In this document: positions 32,663 to 44,427 of the stretch, in pieces | Layout: every line of letters begins with the position of its first letter | How positions within the stretch are numbered: position 1 is the first letter of the stretch | Position numbers and translations under genes: made by a program | Source: JAADHX01 sp964569385 | GTDB lineage: Bacteria > Actinomycetota > Acidimicrobiia > Acidimicrobiales > Poriferisodalaceae | Assembly (NCBI GenBank): GCA_964569385.1 | Contig: CAZMUM010000035.1 | Span: forward strand, 1-57,133 | Length of the DNA stretch: 57,133 bases | Direction: 5' to 3' | Notes under the pieces: model-generated | The model's input: only the letters and a program-made list of their open reading frames with translations | Told to the model about the DNA's origin: nothing | Databases searched by the model: none

Positions 32663-34416
32663 TGTTGGGCCTCAGCCTTTTGGTATGCCGTCACCAACGC
32701 TAGATAGGCCGGAATGGCCAACAACTCCTCGTGGCTTCCACGGCCTGCAATCCGCCCTTCGTTCACAAAAACAACTCGGTCGGCAAGCCTGATCGTCGAA
32801 AGTCGATGGGCGACAACGAGCATGGATGGAGCGCTGGTCATCGTGCGTAGGCGGTCGAGAATCTGGCGTTCAATGACCGGGTCGACGGCACTGGTGGCGT
32901 CGTCGAGAATAACTAGGCGAGGGCTGCCGGCGAAGGCCCTCGCCAACGCAAGTCGTTGACGCTGCCCACCCGACAGGGTCAGCCCACGCTCCCCTACTAT
33001 GGTGCCCGTCCCCGCTGGCAGATCGTCTACGAACTCGGTTGCTTCGGCAGTGCGAACGGCCGAGACGACGTCGTCGACCGAAACACCAGGTCTGTCGAGA
33101 GCTACGTTGTCTTCGACGCTGTCGGCAAACAGGAACGCCTCTTGAAAGGCAACCCGAATAGCGTTGGCGCGGGCCGTGGGTTCGATGTCGGCCACGGCTA
33201 AGCCGCCAAACTCAATCGAACCCTCATCTGGGTCCAACAAGCCAACAATGGTCGAGATCATGGTCGACTTTCCGCTGCCGGTTGCTCCGACGATGGCAAC
33301 CACCTCGCCGGCACGAACATCCATGTCGACACCGCTCAGAATTATCTGATCGCCGTATCCAACTGTGAGGTCACGTATCACAAGGTCTAGAGGACCATCG
33401 GGAAGCTTGAAGTTCTGTCCTGGTAGTGGAATGGGTTCGCTCGATACAGTCTCGAGCCGATTCTTGCTGACCGTCGACGGTGGCACGCTCTCCAGAAAAA
33501 AGCCAAGGGTTCGGATCGGGAACGACAAGGCTGCGAACATGGCCGCGACCTGGATGAGCCCGCCGATGGTTACCGCGCCGGCATCGACGCGCCAGGCGCC
33601 CACGATCAGAATGAGAGCAATTCCGAGGTTGGGCGTCATGTCGAGGACTGCCTCGAACACGGCTCGAATGTTCCCGACCTTGACTCGGTGACGTAACAGC
33701 GTCTGGGCCTCAGCGTCGAACCTCGCTACCTCGTCAGCTTCGCGCCCGAGGAGCTTCACAACCAACGAGCCATCGAAGCTCTCATGAGCGACCGCGCCGA
33801 CCTGGCCAACGGCGTGTTGCTGAGCCGTCGCCGGTCCCTCGACTCGGTCCGTATAGATGCGGTTGATGAACACCAACACAGGAAAGACGGTAAAGGCCAC
33901 TACGGCCAAAAGCGGATCGACAATCACAATCGAAATTCCGGCAAAGATCACCATCATCACGACCGCAACCGAGAACGGCAATGGGTTAAGAACCTCAGCG
34001 ATTTTCTCGGAGTCGGAATCGACATGTGCTAACAGGTCGCCAGCCTTTCGACGCTTATGAAACGACATTGGCAGCCGAACGTAGGACTCCGCGAGTTGGC
34101 TTCGGTACTGGAGCGCTACCCGCTCCGCTGTCATTCCGGCGAAGTATCGACGAGCAGTCACGCCCATCACCCGCAAGACGCTAATGGCAACGATTAGGAC
34201 CGACCAGCCGACGACAGTCGAGGCGACAGGCTCAGCAGATCCATCGAGCACCGGAATCACAACGTCGTCGATCATCCGGCCCAAAACGATGGTTGTGGCA
34301 ACTGTTCCCGCGGCGTACACGACCGACCCGGCGATGCTGGCGGCGAACGGACCTGGATGTGGTCGAACTAGCCCGCTGACTAACTTGGCCGCAGCCACAA
34401 ACCCCGATCCAGACAC
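32659..34416 (-). CDS. ABC exporter half-transporter (membrane domain + ATPase), first subunit
   Basis: About 585 residues. Six-helix exporter domain (about 20-315), then an ATPase with Walker A GATGSGKS, canonical signature LSGGQRQRLALARAF, Walker B LVILDDATSAVD (Asp-Asp instead of the usual Asp-Glu, so the catalytic Glu is missing) and H-loop VAHRLS. The degenerate site pairs with the LSVGE of the partner, so one composite ATP site is probably non-hydrolytic. I use the GTG at 34416, one base after the tpiA stop; the longer ORF reads into tpiA. Confidence 0.92.
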   Translation of the reverse strand: MSGSGFVAAAKLVSGLVRPHPGPFAASIAGSVVYAAGTVATTIVLGRMIDDVVIPVLDGSAEPVASTVVGWSVLIVAISVLRVMGVTARRYFAGMTAERVALQYRSQLAESYVRLPMSFHKRRKAGDLLAHVDSDSEKIAEVLNPLPFSVAVVMMVIFAGISIVIVDPLLAVVAFTVFPVLVFINRIYTDRVEGPATAQQHAVGQVGAVAHESFDGSLVVKLLGREADEVARFDAEAQTLLRHRVKVGNIRAVFEAVLDMTPNLGIALILIVGAWRVDAGAVTIGGLIQVAAMFAALSFPIRTLGFFLESVPPSTVSKNRLETVSSEPIPLPGQNFKLPDGPLDLVIRDLTVGYGDQIILSGVDMDVRAGEVVAIVGATGSGKSTMISTIVGLLDPDEGSIEFGGLAVADIEPTARANAIRVAFQEAFLFADSVEDNVALDRPGVSVDDVVSAVRTAEATEFVDDLPAGTGTIVGERGLTLSGGQRQRLALARAFAGSPRLVILDDATSAVDPVIERQILDRLRTMTSAPSMLVVAHRLSTIRLADRVVFVNEGRIAGRGSHEELLAIPAYLALVTAYQKAEAQQ

Positions 34417-34417
34417 C

Positions 34418-35188
34418 TCAAGTCTGGTCGTAGCGAACGATTCTGGCGAAACCAACGGGGTCGAGGGCCGCACCGCCGACGAGGGCGCCGTCGATGTCTG
34501 GTTTGGACAGCAGTTCGTGCGCGTTCGTAGGCTTGACAGACCCACCATATTGAACACGGACCGAGTCGCCAGCGCCTGGCCTCAACGAATCGACAACGGA
34601 GCGCACGTGGGCGCACATGTCTTGGGCGTCCTCGGCGCTAGCCGTAACTCCGGTACCGATCGCCCAGATCGGCTCATAGGCCACCACAAGGCCAGCTAGG
34701 TGCTCGGGCGTAATGCCGGCAAGACTTCCCCGGAGCTGAGCCTCGATGACCTCCTTGTGCTTCTCGTTATCGCGCTCGTCGAGGGTTTCACCGCAACACA
34801 CAATTGGGGTCATCTCGTACTTCAGGACGGCCTTGGCCTTCTTGTTAACTATCTCGTCGGTTTCGCCCATCAGTTGACGACGTTCGGAGTGGCCAACAAT
34901 GACATACCCAACGTTGAGCTTGGCCAACATCTCGGGAGCGACCTCTCCGGTGTAGGCACCCTTGTCGGCGAAGTGCACGTTCTGGGCTCCGACGCCAAAC
35001 TTCATCCGATCGGCGTCGATCACGGTCTGTACTGAGCGGATGTCGGTGAACGGTGGATGAACCGAGACCTCCACCTGGTCATAGTCGTGGTCGACTAATT
35101 CGTAGCTGAGCTTCTGCACAAACTGGATGGCCTCGAAGTGATTGAGGTTCATCTTCCAGTTGCCACTAATGAGCATTCGTCGAGACAC
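34418..35188 (-). CDS. tpiA: Triosephosphate isomerase
   Basis: 256 residues, full length. Interconverts dihydroxyacetone phosphate and glyceraldehyde 3-phosphate. K12 (GNWKMN), H100 (VGHSERR) and the catalytic E172 (AYEPIWAIGTG) are all present, as is the phosphate loop VQYGGSVKP and GGAAL. CTGGAGGAACC precedes the ATG. Three 14-15-base repeats lie just upstream (35201-35244). Separated from pgk only by the VOC gene on the opposite strand. The ABC exporter follows after one base and may be read through from here. Confidence 0.97.
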   Translation of the reverse strand: MSRRMLISGNWKMNLNHFEAIQFVQKLSYELVDHDYDQVEVSVHPPFTDIRSVQTVIDADRMKFGVGAQNVHFADKGAYTGEVAPEMLAKLNVGYVIVGHSERRQLMGETDEIVNKKAKAVLKYEMTPIVCCGETLDERDNEKHKEVIEAQLRGSLAGITPEHLAGLVVAYEPIWAIGTGVTASAEDAQDMCAHVRSVVDSLRPGAGDSVRVQYGGSVKPTNAHELLSKPDIDGALVGGAALDPVGFARIVRYDQT

Positions 35189-35200
35189 GGTTCCTCCAGG

Positions 35201-35244
35201 GTTCGACCAGTCACGGTTCGACTAGTCACGTTCGACCAGACAGA
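35201..35244 (-). promoter_or_regulatory. Three tandem CTGGTCGAAC-type repeats upstream of tpiA
   Basis: GTTCGACCAGTCACG (35201), GTTCGACTAGTCACG (35216) and GTTCGACCAGACAGA (35230) are near-identical and spaced 14-15 bases apart, 13-56 bases before the tpiA start codon. Regular spacing in a promoter or 5' leader suggests binding sites for a regulator or a slipped-strand expansion. No known motif was matched. Confidence 0.5.
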
Positions 35245-35299
35245 ACGACATTAGTCGTCCCACCCCACAGCTACTGTCTTCATGACGCTACGAACGGAT

Positions 35300-35363
35300 C
35301 CAGTATGACAATCAGCTTCGATGCCATAGGCCCAGTATGACAATCAGCTTCGATGCCATAGGC
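35300..35363 (+). repeat. 32-bp perfect tandem duplication over the VOC gene start
   Basis: The unit beginning CCAGTATGACAATCAGC (35300-35331) is repeated exactly at 35332-35363. Both carry the start codon and first codons. As 32 is not a multiple of three, the first copy opens an 11-codon ORF (35305-35340, MTISFDAIGPV) that ends in an ATGA overlap with the real start at 35337. Confidence 0.9.
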
Positions 35364-35723
35364 ATCGTGTGCGAGGACTTAGCCTCCACCCTCGAATTTT
35401 ACGCGCTACTTGGCCTAGATGTTCCCGACGAACGCGATGGTCACGTCGAAGTAGTCCTTGGCAACGGCACTCGACTCATGTTCGACACGGTCGAGATTGT
35501 GCAGAGCTTCTCTAGCTGGACTCCATCGACGGGCGGCGACCCTCACATGGCTCTAGCATTCCTGTGCGACGATGCCGACGAAGTGAACGCGGCCCACGCC
35601 CGCGTTGTCGACGCTGGTCACACATCGAAGGTCGACCCCTTCGATGCTCCTTGGGGCCAGCGTTACGCGACCGTGATCGATCCGGCCGGCACTCCGGTCG
35701 ACCTATTCGCGCCTCTTGGCTGA
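35337..35723 (+). CDS. VOC-family (glyoxalase/bleomycin-resistance-like) protein
   Basis: 128 residues in two beta-alpha-beta-beta-beta modules: ISFDAIGIVCEDLASTLEFYALLGLDVP and MALAFLCDDADEVNAAHARVVDAGH, ending with ATVIDPAGTPVDLFAPL. These are the marks of the vicinal oxygen chelate superfamily; the metal-ligand His/Glu set is incomplete, so enzymatic activity is uncertain. The start sits in a duplicated segment that creates a coupled 11-codon leader ORF. It is the only plus-strand gene within the tpiA-pgk-gap block. Confidence 0.87.
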   Translation: MTISFDAIGIVCEDLASTLEFYALLGLDVPDERDGHVEVVLGNGTRLMFDTVEIVQSFSSWTPSTGGDPHMALAFLCDDADEVNAAHARVVDAGHTSKVDPFDAPWGQRYATVIDPAGTPVDLFAPLG

Positions 35724-35736
35724 TCCCTCGTTGGCA

Positions 35737-36885
35737 CTAGCGACGCGGAGCGTCACGGAGAGCCTTCAGCCCCGGTAGGTCGCCGTTCTCGAGTAACTCA
35801 AGACTGGCACCGCCGCCAGTGGAAACATGATCGATTTCCGACGCCAAACCGAACTGGGCTACTGCGGCGGCACTGTCGCCTCCACCCACAACGGTGAACG
35901 CCCGCGAGTCGGCCAGAGCCTGGGCCACCGCCCTCGTGCCTGCAGCGAAACGAGGGTCCTCGAACATGCCCATCGGACCGTTCCAGAACACCATACGGGC
36001 ATCCATAACAGCATCGCCGAACTCGGCGGCCGAGCCGGGACCAATGTCGTAACCAGTCCATCCCTGCGGTAATGACTGGCCCATCTGTCGAACATCTCGA
36101 CCATCGGGGCTAAGTGCGGTGATGTCGCTTGGAAGGAGCAGTGGCGCACCAGAGTCGAGAAGAGCCTTCGCTATTGGCACCTGGTCGTCCTCGCATAACG
36201 AAGAACCCACCGAATAGCCCATTGCTTTGAAAAAGGTGAAGCACATCGCACCGCCGATAATCAACTGGTCGACAATCTCGGCAAGCGCCTCGATGACACC
36301 AATCTTGTCGCTCACCTTGGCCCCGCCGAGCACAGCCACGAACGGACGCTTGGGTTTGGAGCGCATTGCGCCAAGGATTTCGACCTCGGCCGCGAGTAAA
36401 CGGCCAGCGGCCGACGGCAGAGTTTGTGGAGGGCCAACAATCGACGCGTGTGCGCGGTGCGAGGCACCAAAGGCATCGTTCACGTATGCATCGAAGCCCT
36501 CTACCAACTCCGCCACGAACATCGAGTCGTTTGCCATCTCGCCCGGATTGAAGCGTAGGTTCTCGAGCAGCTCGACGCCGGGTACCAGCTCACCAAGGCG
36601 AGCCTCTATCGGGGCAACCGAATACAACGGATCGGGAGATCCGCCTGGCCGACCAAGATGTGTCGCGGCCGTGACGTGGGCCCCTTGCTTCTGAAGCCAC
36701 TTGAGCGTTGGCACTGCGGCTTTGATTCGGAGGTCGTCGACAATGTTGCCATCGCGCATCGGAACGTTGAAGTCGGTTCGGACTAGCACCCGTTTGCTGT
36801 CCAAGCCGCCCAATCGCGGATGGTCGACCAGATCTTCTAGCCGAGGGACGTCCCCTACCCCCACATCGAAGGCCGCTTCGCTCAT
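35737..36885 (-). CDS. pgk: Phosphoglycerate kinase
   Basis: 382 residues, slightly short of the usual 390-415. N-domain motif VLVRTDFNVPM, substrate region THLGRPGG, hinge PFVAVLGGAKVSDKIGVIEAL, and nucleotide loop VVGGGDSAAAVAQFG are present, with FWNGPMGMFE. A 25-residue acidic N-terminal extension precedes the core. It lies 7 bases after gap, in the same direction, so they are one operon. Produces ATP from 1,3-bisphosphoglycerate. Confidence 0.96.
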   Translation of the reverse strand: MSEAAFDVGVGDVPRLEDLVDHPRLGGLDSKRVLVRTDFNVPMRDGNIVDDLRIKAAVPTLKWLQKQGAHVTAATHLGRPGGSPDPLYSVAPIEARLGELVPGVELLENLRFNPGEMANDSMFVAELVEGFDAYVNDAFGASHRAHASIVGPPQTLPSAAGRLLAAEVEILGAMRSKPKRPFVAVLGGAKVSDKIGVIEALAEIVDQLIIGGAMCFTFFKAMGYSVGSSLCEDDQVPIAKALLDSGAPLLLPSDITALSPDGRDVRQMGQSLPQGWTGYDIGPGSAAEFGDAVMDARMVFWNGPMGMFEDPRFAAGTRAVAQALADSRAFTVVGGGDSAAAVAQFGLASEIDHVSTGGGASLELLENGDLPGLKALRDAPRR

Positions 36886-36892
36886 CGAGTTC

Positions 36893-37894
36893 TCAGCCTG
36901 CGACGTGGACGGCGAGGTCGACGAGGCGGTTCGAGTAACCCCACTCGTTGTCGTACCAACCAGCAGTTTTGACCAAGTTACCCATGGCCATGGTCATGCC
37001 AGCATCGATCGTGCAGCTAGCAGGCACGCCAACAATATCGGCGCTCACGAGAGGAGCCTCGCTGTAATCGAGGACCGATGAAAGCGGACCGGACTCGGCT
37101 GCGGCTGCATAGGCGGCGTTGATCTCTTCGACGGTGGCATCGGTCTTGAGTACCGCGGTGAAGTCGGTGATCGATCCATCTGGAATGGGTACTCGCAGTG
37201 ACGTACCGTCGAGTTTGCCCTGCATCGATTCGAGCACGAGGCCCGTGGCCCGAGCAGCACCAGTGGACGTAGGAATGATGTTGACAGCCGCAGCGCGGGC
37301 CCGGCGCAGGTCGCTGTGGGGGCCGTCGACGAGCGACTGGTCGCCTGTGTAGGCGTGAACGGTTGTCATCATGCCCTTTTCGACTCCGAACGTATCGTCG
37401 AGAACCTTGACCATGGGCACAAAACAGTTGGTGGTGCAGCTCGCGTTGGAGATGACCTTATGAACAGCTGGGTCGAAGTCGGTGTGGTTGACGCCATAAA
37501 CAAAGGTGCTGTCGGCTCCCGAGCATGGTGCCGAAACAATAACCAACGGCGCCCCGGCGTCGAGGTGCCAAGCGGCACGCTCGCGGGAGGTGAAAATCCC
37601 GGTGGACTCGATAACTACATCGACGCCAAGGTCGCCCCACGGCAGGTCCTTAGGGTCGCGTTCGGACAGTACCTTCAACACATCGCCGTCGACGCTGATG
37701 CCGTCGTCGGTGGCAACAATAGTGGCGTCGAGGTTTGGCATCACCGAGTCGTATTTGAGCAGGTGAGCCATCGTGGCTCTATCGCCAAGGTCGTTTACAG
37801 CGACAAAGTCGATGTCGGCGCCTTGGGCCTTAGCGGCCCGGAAGAAGTTGCGGCCAATGCGGCCAAAGCCGTTGATTCCGACACGGATGGTCAT
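36893..37894 (-). CDS. gap: Glyceraldehyde-3-phosphate dehydrogenase, type I (NAD)
   Basis: 333 residues. NAD-binding GINGFGRIGRNFFRA at the N-terminus, VNDLGD (Asp35 favours NAD over NADP), catalytic C153 in ISNASCTTNC, and the closing WYDNEWGYSNR are all present. It lies downstream of rapZ with 38 bases between them; in most actinobacteria yvcK and whiA sit in this gap. Part of the glycolytic block gap-pgk-tpiA. Confidence 0.97.
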   Translation of the reverse strand: MTIRVGINGFGRIGRNFFRAAKAQGADIDFVAVNDLGDRATMAHLLKYDSVMPNLDATIVATDDGISVDGDVLKVLSERDPKDLPWGDLGVDVVIESTGIFTSRERAAWHLDAGAPLVIVSAPCSGADSTFVYGVNHTDFDPAVHKVISNASCTTNCFVPMVKVLDDTFGVEKGMMTTVHAYTGDQSLVDGPHSDLRRARAAAVNIIPTSTGAARATGLVLESMQGKLDGTSLRVPIPDGSITDFTAVLKTDATVEEINAAYAAAAESGPLSSVLDYSEAPLVSADIVGVPASCTIDAGMTMAMGNLVKTAGWYDNEWGYSNRLVDLAVHVAG

Positions 37895-37932
37895 ATCTGT
37901 CTCCAGTAGTGATTGGCTTGGTTGTTGCGATG

Positions 37933-38838
37933 TTATCGGTCGACATCGCGGTGGGTGACGTTAAGCCTGAACCCGCGAGCCTCGAGGCGGCGAGCAACCT
38001 CGATCGTCAAGGCGACGGCTCTATGACGGCCGCCCGTGCATCCGAATGCAACCGTGAGGTAGCTCTTTCCCTCACGGACGTAGGCAGGCATCAGCAAATC
38101 GAGGAGTTGATCGAGGCGCCTCAGAAATTCGCCAGTCGCCGGTTGTCCGAGGACGTACTGGGCCACTGCATTGTCCTTGCCGGTGAGTGGCCGCAGCTCC
38201 TCTACCCAATGTGGGTTCGGCAAGAATCGGCAGTCGAACACTAGGTCGACATCGCGAGGTAGCCCATGCTTGTACCCGAACGACATGACCGTGGTACTCA
38301 TCTGTTTGTCGACTTCGGCGTCTCCGAAGAGTTCGACAATGCGGTCGCGGAGATCGTGAACAGTGAGGTTGGTCGTAGCAATAGTGACATCGGCTTCGCC
38401 GCGCACCGGTTCGAGCATCTCGATCTCGCGATTGATGGCGTCGGTAAGCGATTCGCCTTCTTCGGCCAGTGGATGCCTACGCCTAGTGTCGTCGTAGCGC
38501 CGAACAAGAGCGTCGATTCCGGCCTGGAGGTACAAGACTCGAACCCGCACATCCATTGAGCGAAGTTCGGCGATGGCGTCGATGACTTCGTCGACGTCGT
38601 GGGTGTTGCCGACGACCAGCGCGGTGCGCCGAGAGCGTTGGCCTGGCTGGGCGAGCTCGGCGACCTTGGGAATCAGCGACGGCGGAAGGTTGTCAACGAC
38701 AAACCAGCCGAGGTCTTCGAGGTGGTTGCCAGCCTGAGAACGACCGGCGCCACTAGCGCCGGTGACAATCAGGAACTCAGTTGGAGCTGGTTCGAGAGGC
38801 GATAACACCTCAGTTGGTTCGGTACTCACAGGTCCCAT
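37933..38838 (-). CDS. rapZ: RapZ/YvcJ-family nucleotide-binding protein
   Basis: 301 residues. A P-loop GASGAGRS (27-34) is followed by the family hallmark GWFVVDNLPPSLIPK, then SFGYKHGLPRDVDLVFDCRFLPNPHW and VAFGCTGGRHRAVAL. RapZ in Escherichia coli controls glucosamine-6-phosphate synthase through small RNAs; the actinobacterial function is not settled, but the C-terminal metabolite-binding part is conserved. It starts 13 bases inside the methyltransferase gene's 3' end. Confidence 0.95.
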   Translation of the reverse strand: MGPVSTEPTEVLSPLEPAPTEFLIVTGASGAGRSQAGNHLEDLGWFVVDNLPPSLIPKVAELAQPGQRSRRTALVVGNTHDVDEVIDAIAELRSMDVRVRVLYLQAGIDALVRRYDDTRRRHPLAEEGESLTDAINREIEMLEPVRGEADVTIATTNLTVHDLRDRIVELFGDAEVDKQMSTTVMSFGYKHGLPRDVDLVFDCRFLPNPHWVEELRPLTGKDNAVAQYVLGQPATGEFLRRLDQLLDLLMPAYVREGKSYLTVAFGCTGGRHRAVALTIEVARRLEARGFRLNVTHRDVDR

Positions 38839-39563
38839 TTCACAGCAGCAAGCACTAACAAGCGTGGGATGGTGGCCGCAGCTTGATATTCGGTGGCTCT
38901 GGCAAGGAATCCAGGAGGTGGAGCCGGTTCGATCATGCGGCGAATCACCAGCCCCGATTCGGCCATCGCGTTTATGTAACGGCTGAGTGGCCGATGTACG
39001 AACGGAATGAACACGTCCTTCTCCACCTCTTCGATCGTTTCGGCCTCCACGAGGTAATCACCGATGCGCCAGTACTGCTCTGGAGGGTCGAGTACCTGAT
39101 CATCGATCCAGCCGCTGTTCGGTGTTTGCAACAGGGGGTGGTTCAGCATAAATATAAAACGACCGCCCGGTTTCAGCACCCGAGCCACCTCGACAATAGC
39201 GTCGTCAACATCACTTATGTGTTCGAACACGAGGCAAGCAAGAACAGCGTCGAAGGCCTCAGCGGCGAATGGAAGTTGTGCCGCGCCGTTTCGCACGAAC
39301 GCAGGACCTCCACCTCTGGCCGCGGCCTCAACAATCTGGTTCCACGTGATGTCGCTAGCAGTAACGGTGCTCCCTTGATCCGCAGCGACGCGGGCTAGTT
39401 GTCCCTCCCCTGCTCCGATGTCGAGTACCCGTGCGGCTCCGGCAAGAAGTTCGGCCGCTATGGGAACGATCTGTTCGGCGTATTCTGGGTCGGCACCATC
39501 GGTAAATCCGTCCTGCCACCACTCGGCGTTTAGTTCCCAAAGGTCAGGGTCGTCGACGTTCAT
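38826..39563 (-). CDS. Class I SAM-dependent methyltransferase
   Basis: 245 residues with the Rossmann motif RVLDIGAGEGQLARVAADQG (about 41-60), SDITWNQI, FDAVLACLVFEHISDVDDAI and VLKPGGRFIFMLNHPLLQTP, all typical of methyltransferase type 11. Substrate unknown. It overlaps uvrC upstream by ATGA and rapZ downstream by 13 bases, so the uvrC-methyltransferase-rapZ genes are tightly coupled. Confidence 0.88.
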   Translation of the reverse strand: MNVDDPDLWELNAEWWQDGFTDGADPEYAEQIVPIAAELLAGAARVLDIGAGEGQLARVAADQGSTVTASDITWNQIVEAAARGGGPAFVRNGAAQLPFAAEAFDAVLACLVFEHISDVDDAIVEVARVLKPGGRFIFMLNHPLLQTPNSGWIDDQVLDPPEQYWRIGDYLVEAETIEEVEKDVFIPFVHRPLSRYINAMAESGLVIRRMIEPAPPPGFLARATEYQAAATIPRLLVLAAVKWDL

Positions 39564-41476
39564 TGGCGAAATGGTATTGGTGTTGGCCGCTTACCGGTGG
39601 GCACGACTCGTCTACTTGTGCTGGCGGCGTGGATCTTTTCGTGAACAGCCCGGCCGACAGTGTCGGGAAGCCAGGAGAAACCATGCAAGGTTTCGAGAGT
39701 TGCAACCTTGACCTTGCCGACTCCGCCGAGTTCCTTGATGAGCCGCAGCTTGCGTTTCTCGCCCAACCCAGGGATGTCGTCGAGAATGCTCTTCGTCATT
39801 CGTTTGGCTCGAAGTTGCCGATGGTACGAGATGGCGAACCGGTGGCTCTCATCACGTAGGCGTTGAAGCAGATAGAGCGCCTCTGATTGTCGTGGTATCG
39901 ATACTGGGTCACTGGTCTCGGGCAAGTAGACCTCCTCGAACTGTTTCGCCAGCGAAGCCACCGGGATCTGGTCGCGCAAGCCAAGTTCGTCGAGAACCTT
40001 AACCACCGATGAGAGTTGCCCCTTGCCACCATCGACGAGAAGAAGTTGGGGCGGGTAGGCGAACTTGCCTTGTTCGTGGGCTGGCTTGTCGCGCTCTTCG
40101 AGGTAGTTGGTGAGACGCCTGGTGAGGACTTCTTCCATAGCCGCGAAGTCGTCGTTTCCCTCGACCGTTTTAATTTTGAACCGTCGGTAGTCGCGGCTCT
40201 TGGGGAGACCATCTTCGAATACGACCATCGAGCCGACGTAGTCGGTGCCCTGTAAATGGCTCATGTCGTAACACTCGATGCGTAGCGGTGCCTCCGGCAA
40301 GTTGAGGTACTTCTGAAGATCGCTTAGGGCCCTAGCCCTGGTGTTGTGATCGGACGCGCGCTTTAGCCGGTGGCGTTTGAACAACTCGGTTGCGTTGCGA
40401 GTTACTGTCTCGTGGAGAGCTCGCTTCTCGCCCCTCTGCGGCACTCGAATCTCGACGTTCGAACCACGCTGGAAAGTGAGCCACTCTTCGTAGACCTCAA
40501 CAGATTCGGGAAGTTCGGTCACGAACACCGCCTTGGGCATTCCGAGCGGATTGTCGTCGTGATAAAGCCGTTCGAGCATGATGGCCGATAGTTGCGCGCC
40601 ATCGAGGGGTTCGACCTTGTCGATCACGAACCCCCGCTGGCCCGCAACGCGGCCCTTACGCACAAAGAACACCTGAGCAGCGGCTTCGAGTTCGTCGGCG
40701 GCAACGCCAACAATGTCGAAGTCTTCGTTTTTGGTACCGGCTATCTGCTGTTTCTCGATTGCTTTGTGAACCGAACTCAAGCGATCGCGATAGCGGGCCG
40801 CTAGCTCGAACTCAAGGGCATCGGACGCCGCTGCCATCGACGCCTCAAGCTCTTCGACAACCTCGTCGTGGTCGCCTGCCAGAAAGCTGATGAGGTTGTT
40901 CACCATGCCGTCGTAGTCGGCCTTGCTGACTTCGTCGACGCAAGGCGCCGCGCATTTCTCGATGTGAAACAACAGACAGGGCCGTCCGGCCCGTTGGTGC
41001 CGCTGCAACTTGTTGTCGCTGCAAGTGCGGATCGGAAAGGTCCTTAACAAAAGGTCGAGGGTTTCGCGAATGGCGTACGCGTGCCCGAACGGCCCGAAGT
41101 AGCGATTGCCTTTCTTGCGTTTGCCTCGAATAACCATGGCCCTGGGCCAATCGTCGAGGAGGGTGACTGCCAAGAACGGATAACTCTTGTCGTCGCGTAG
41201 CCTGACGTTGAATCTTGGCTGATGCTGCTGGATGAGCGAGTACTCGAGCATCAGCGCCTCGACCTCGGTGTCGACTTCGACCCAATCGACGCTGGCTGCG
41301 GTGGCAACCATTTGGGCCGTGCGCTGGTGGAGGTTGCGTGGATCCTGAAAGTAGCTGTTCAGGCGGCTACGAAGGCTCTTGGCTTTACCCACATAGATGA
41401 CGCGGCCATCTTTGTCCTTGAACTGATAACTACCGGGGGCATCTGGAATGGTCCCCGATTGTGGGCGCAGCGACAC
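39560..41476 (-). CDS. uvrC: Excinuclease ABC subunit C (UvrC)
   Basis: 638 residues from a GTG. GIY-YIG nuclease domain at the N-terminus (PGSYQFKDKDGRVIYVGKAK), a UvrB-interacting UVR motif in the middle (about 205-235), the RNase H-like endonuclease domain with RIECYDMSHLQGTDYVGSMV and LLVDGGKGQLS, and a C-terminal helix-hairpin-helix pair (DDIPGLGEKRKLRLIKELGG). Makes both incisions in nucleotide excision repair. Located 24 bases after uvrA, apparently in the same transcription unit. Confidence 0.97.
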   Translation of the reverse strand: MSLRPQSGTIPDAPGSYQFKDKDGRVIYVGKAKSLRSRLNSYFQDPRNLHQRTAQMVATAASVDWVEVDTEVEALMLEYSLIQQHQPRFNVRLRDDKSYPFLAVTLLDDWPRAMVIRGKRKKGNRYFGPFGHAYAIRETLDLLLRTFPIRTCSDNKLQRHQRAGRPCLLFHIEKCAAPCVDEVSKADYDGMVNNLISFLAGDHDEVVEELEASMAAASDALEFELAARYRDRLSSVHKAIEKQQIAGTKNEDFDIVGVAADELEAAAQVFFVRKGRVAGQRGFVIDKVEPLDGAQLSAIMLERLYHDDNPLGMPKAVFVTELPESVEVYEEWLTFQRGSNVEIRVPQRGEKRALHETVTRNATELFKRHRLKRASDHNTRARALSDLQKYLNLPEAPLRIECYDMSHLQGTDYVGSMVVFEDGLPKSRDYRRFKIKTVEGNDDFAAMEEVLTRRLTNYLEERDKPAHEQGKFAYPPQLLLVDGGKGQLSSVVKVLDELGLRDQIPVASLAKQFEEVYLPETSDPVSIPRQSEALYLLQRLRDESHRFAISYHRQLRAKRMTKSILDDIPGLGEKRKLRLIKELGGVGKVKVATLETLHGFSWLPDTVGRAVHEKIHAASTSRRVVPTGKRPTPIPFRQ

Positions 41477-41500
41477 AGGAACGAGCTTAGGCCTAGAGCG

Positions 41501-44365
<2,865 letters not shown>

Positions 44366-44396
44366 GGCGGGACACTCTAGCGGCCGAAGCGGGTGG

Positions 44397-44408
44397 GAAC
44401 ACTCGTTC
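44397..44408 (-). promoter_or_regulatory. LexA-type SOS box upstream of uvrA
   Basis: GAACACTCGTTC (with a G following, GAAC-N4-GTTCG) matches 9 of 10 fixed positions of the actinobacterial/Gram-positive SOS box CGAAC-N4-GTTCG. It lies 32-43 bases upstream of the uvrA start codon. Damage-induced control of uvrA, and perhaps uvrC behind it, is thus likely. No equally good site was seen before uvrB. Confidence 0.6.
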
Positions 44409-44427
44409 GAGAGAGATTATTCTGGCG

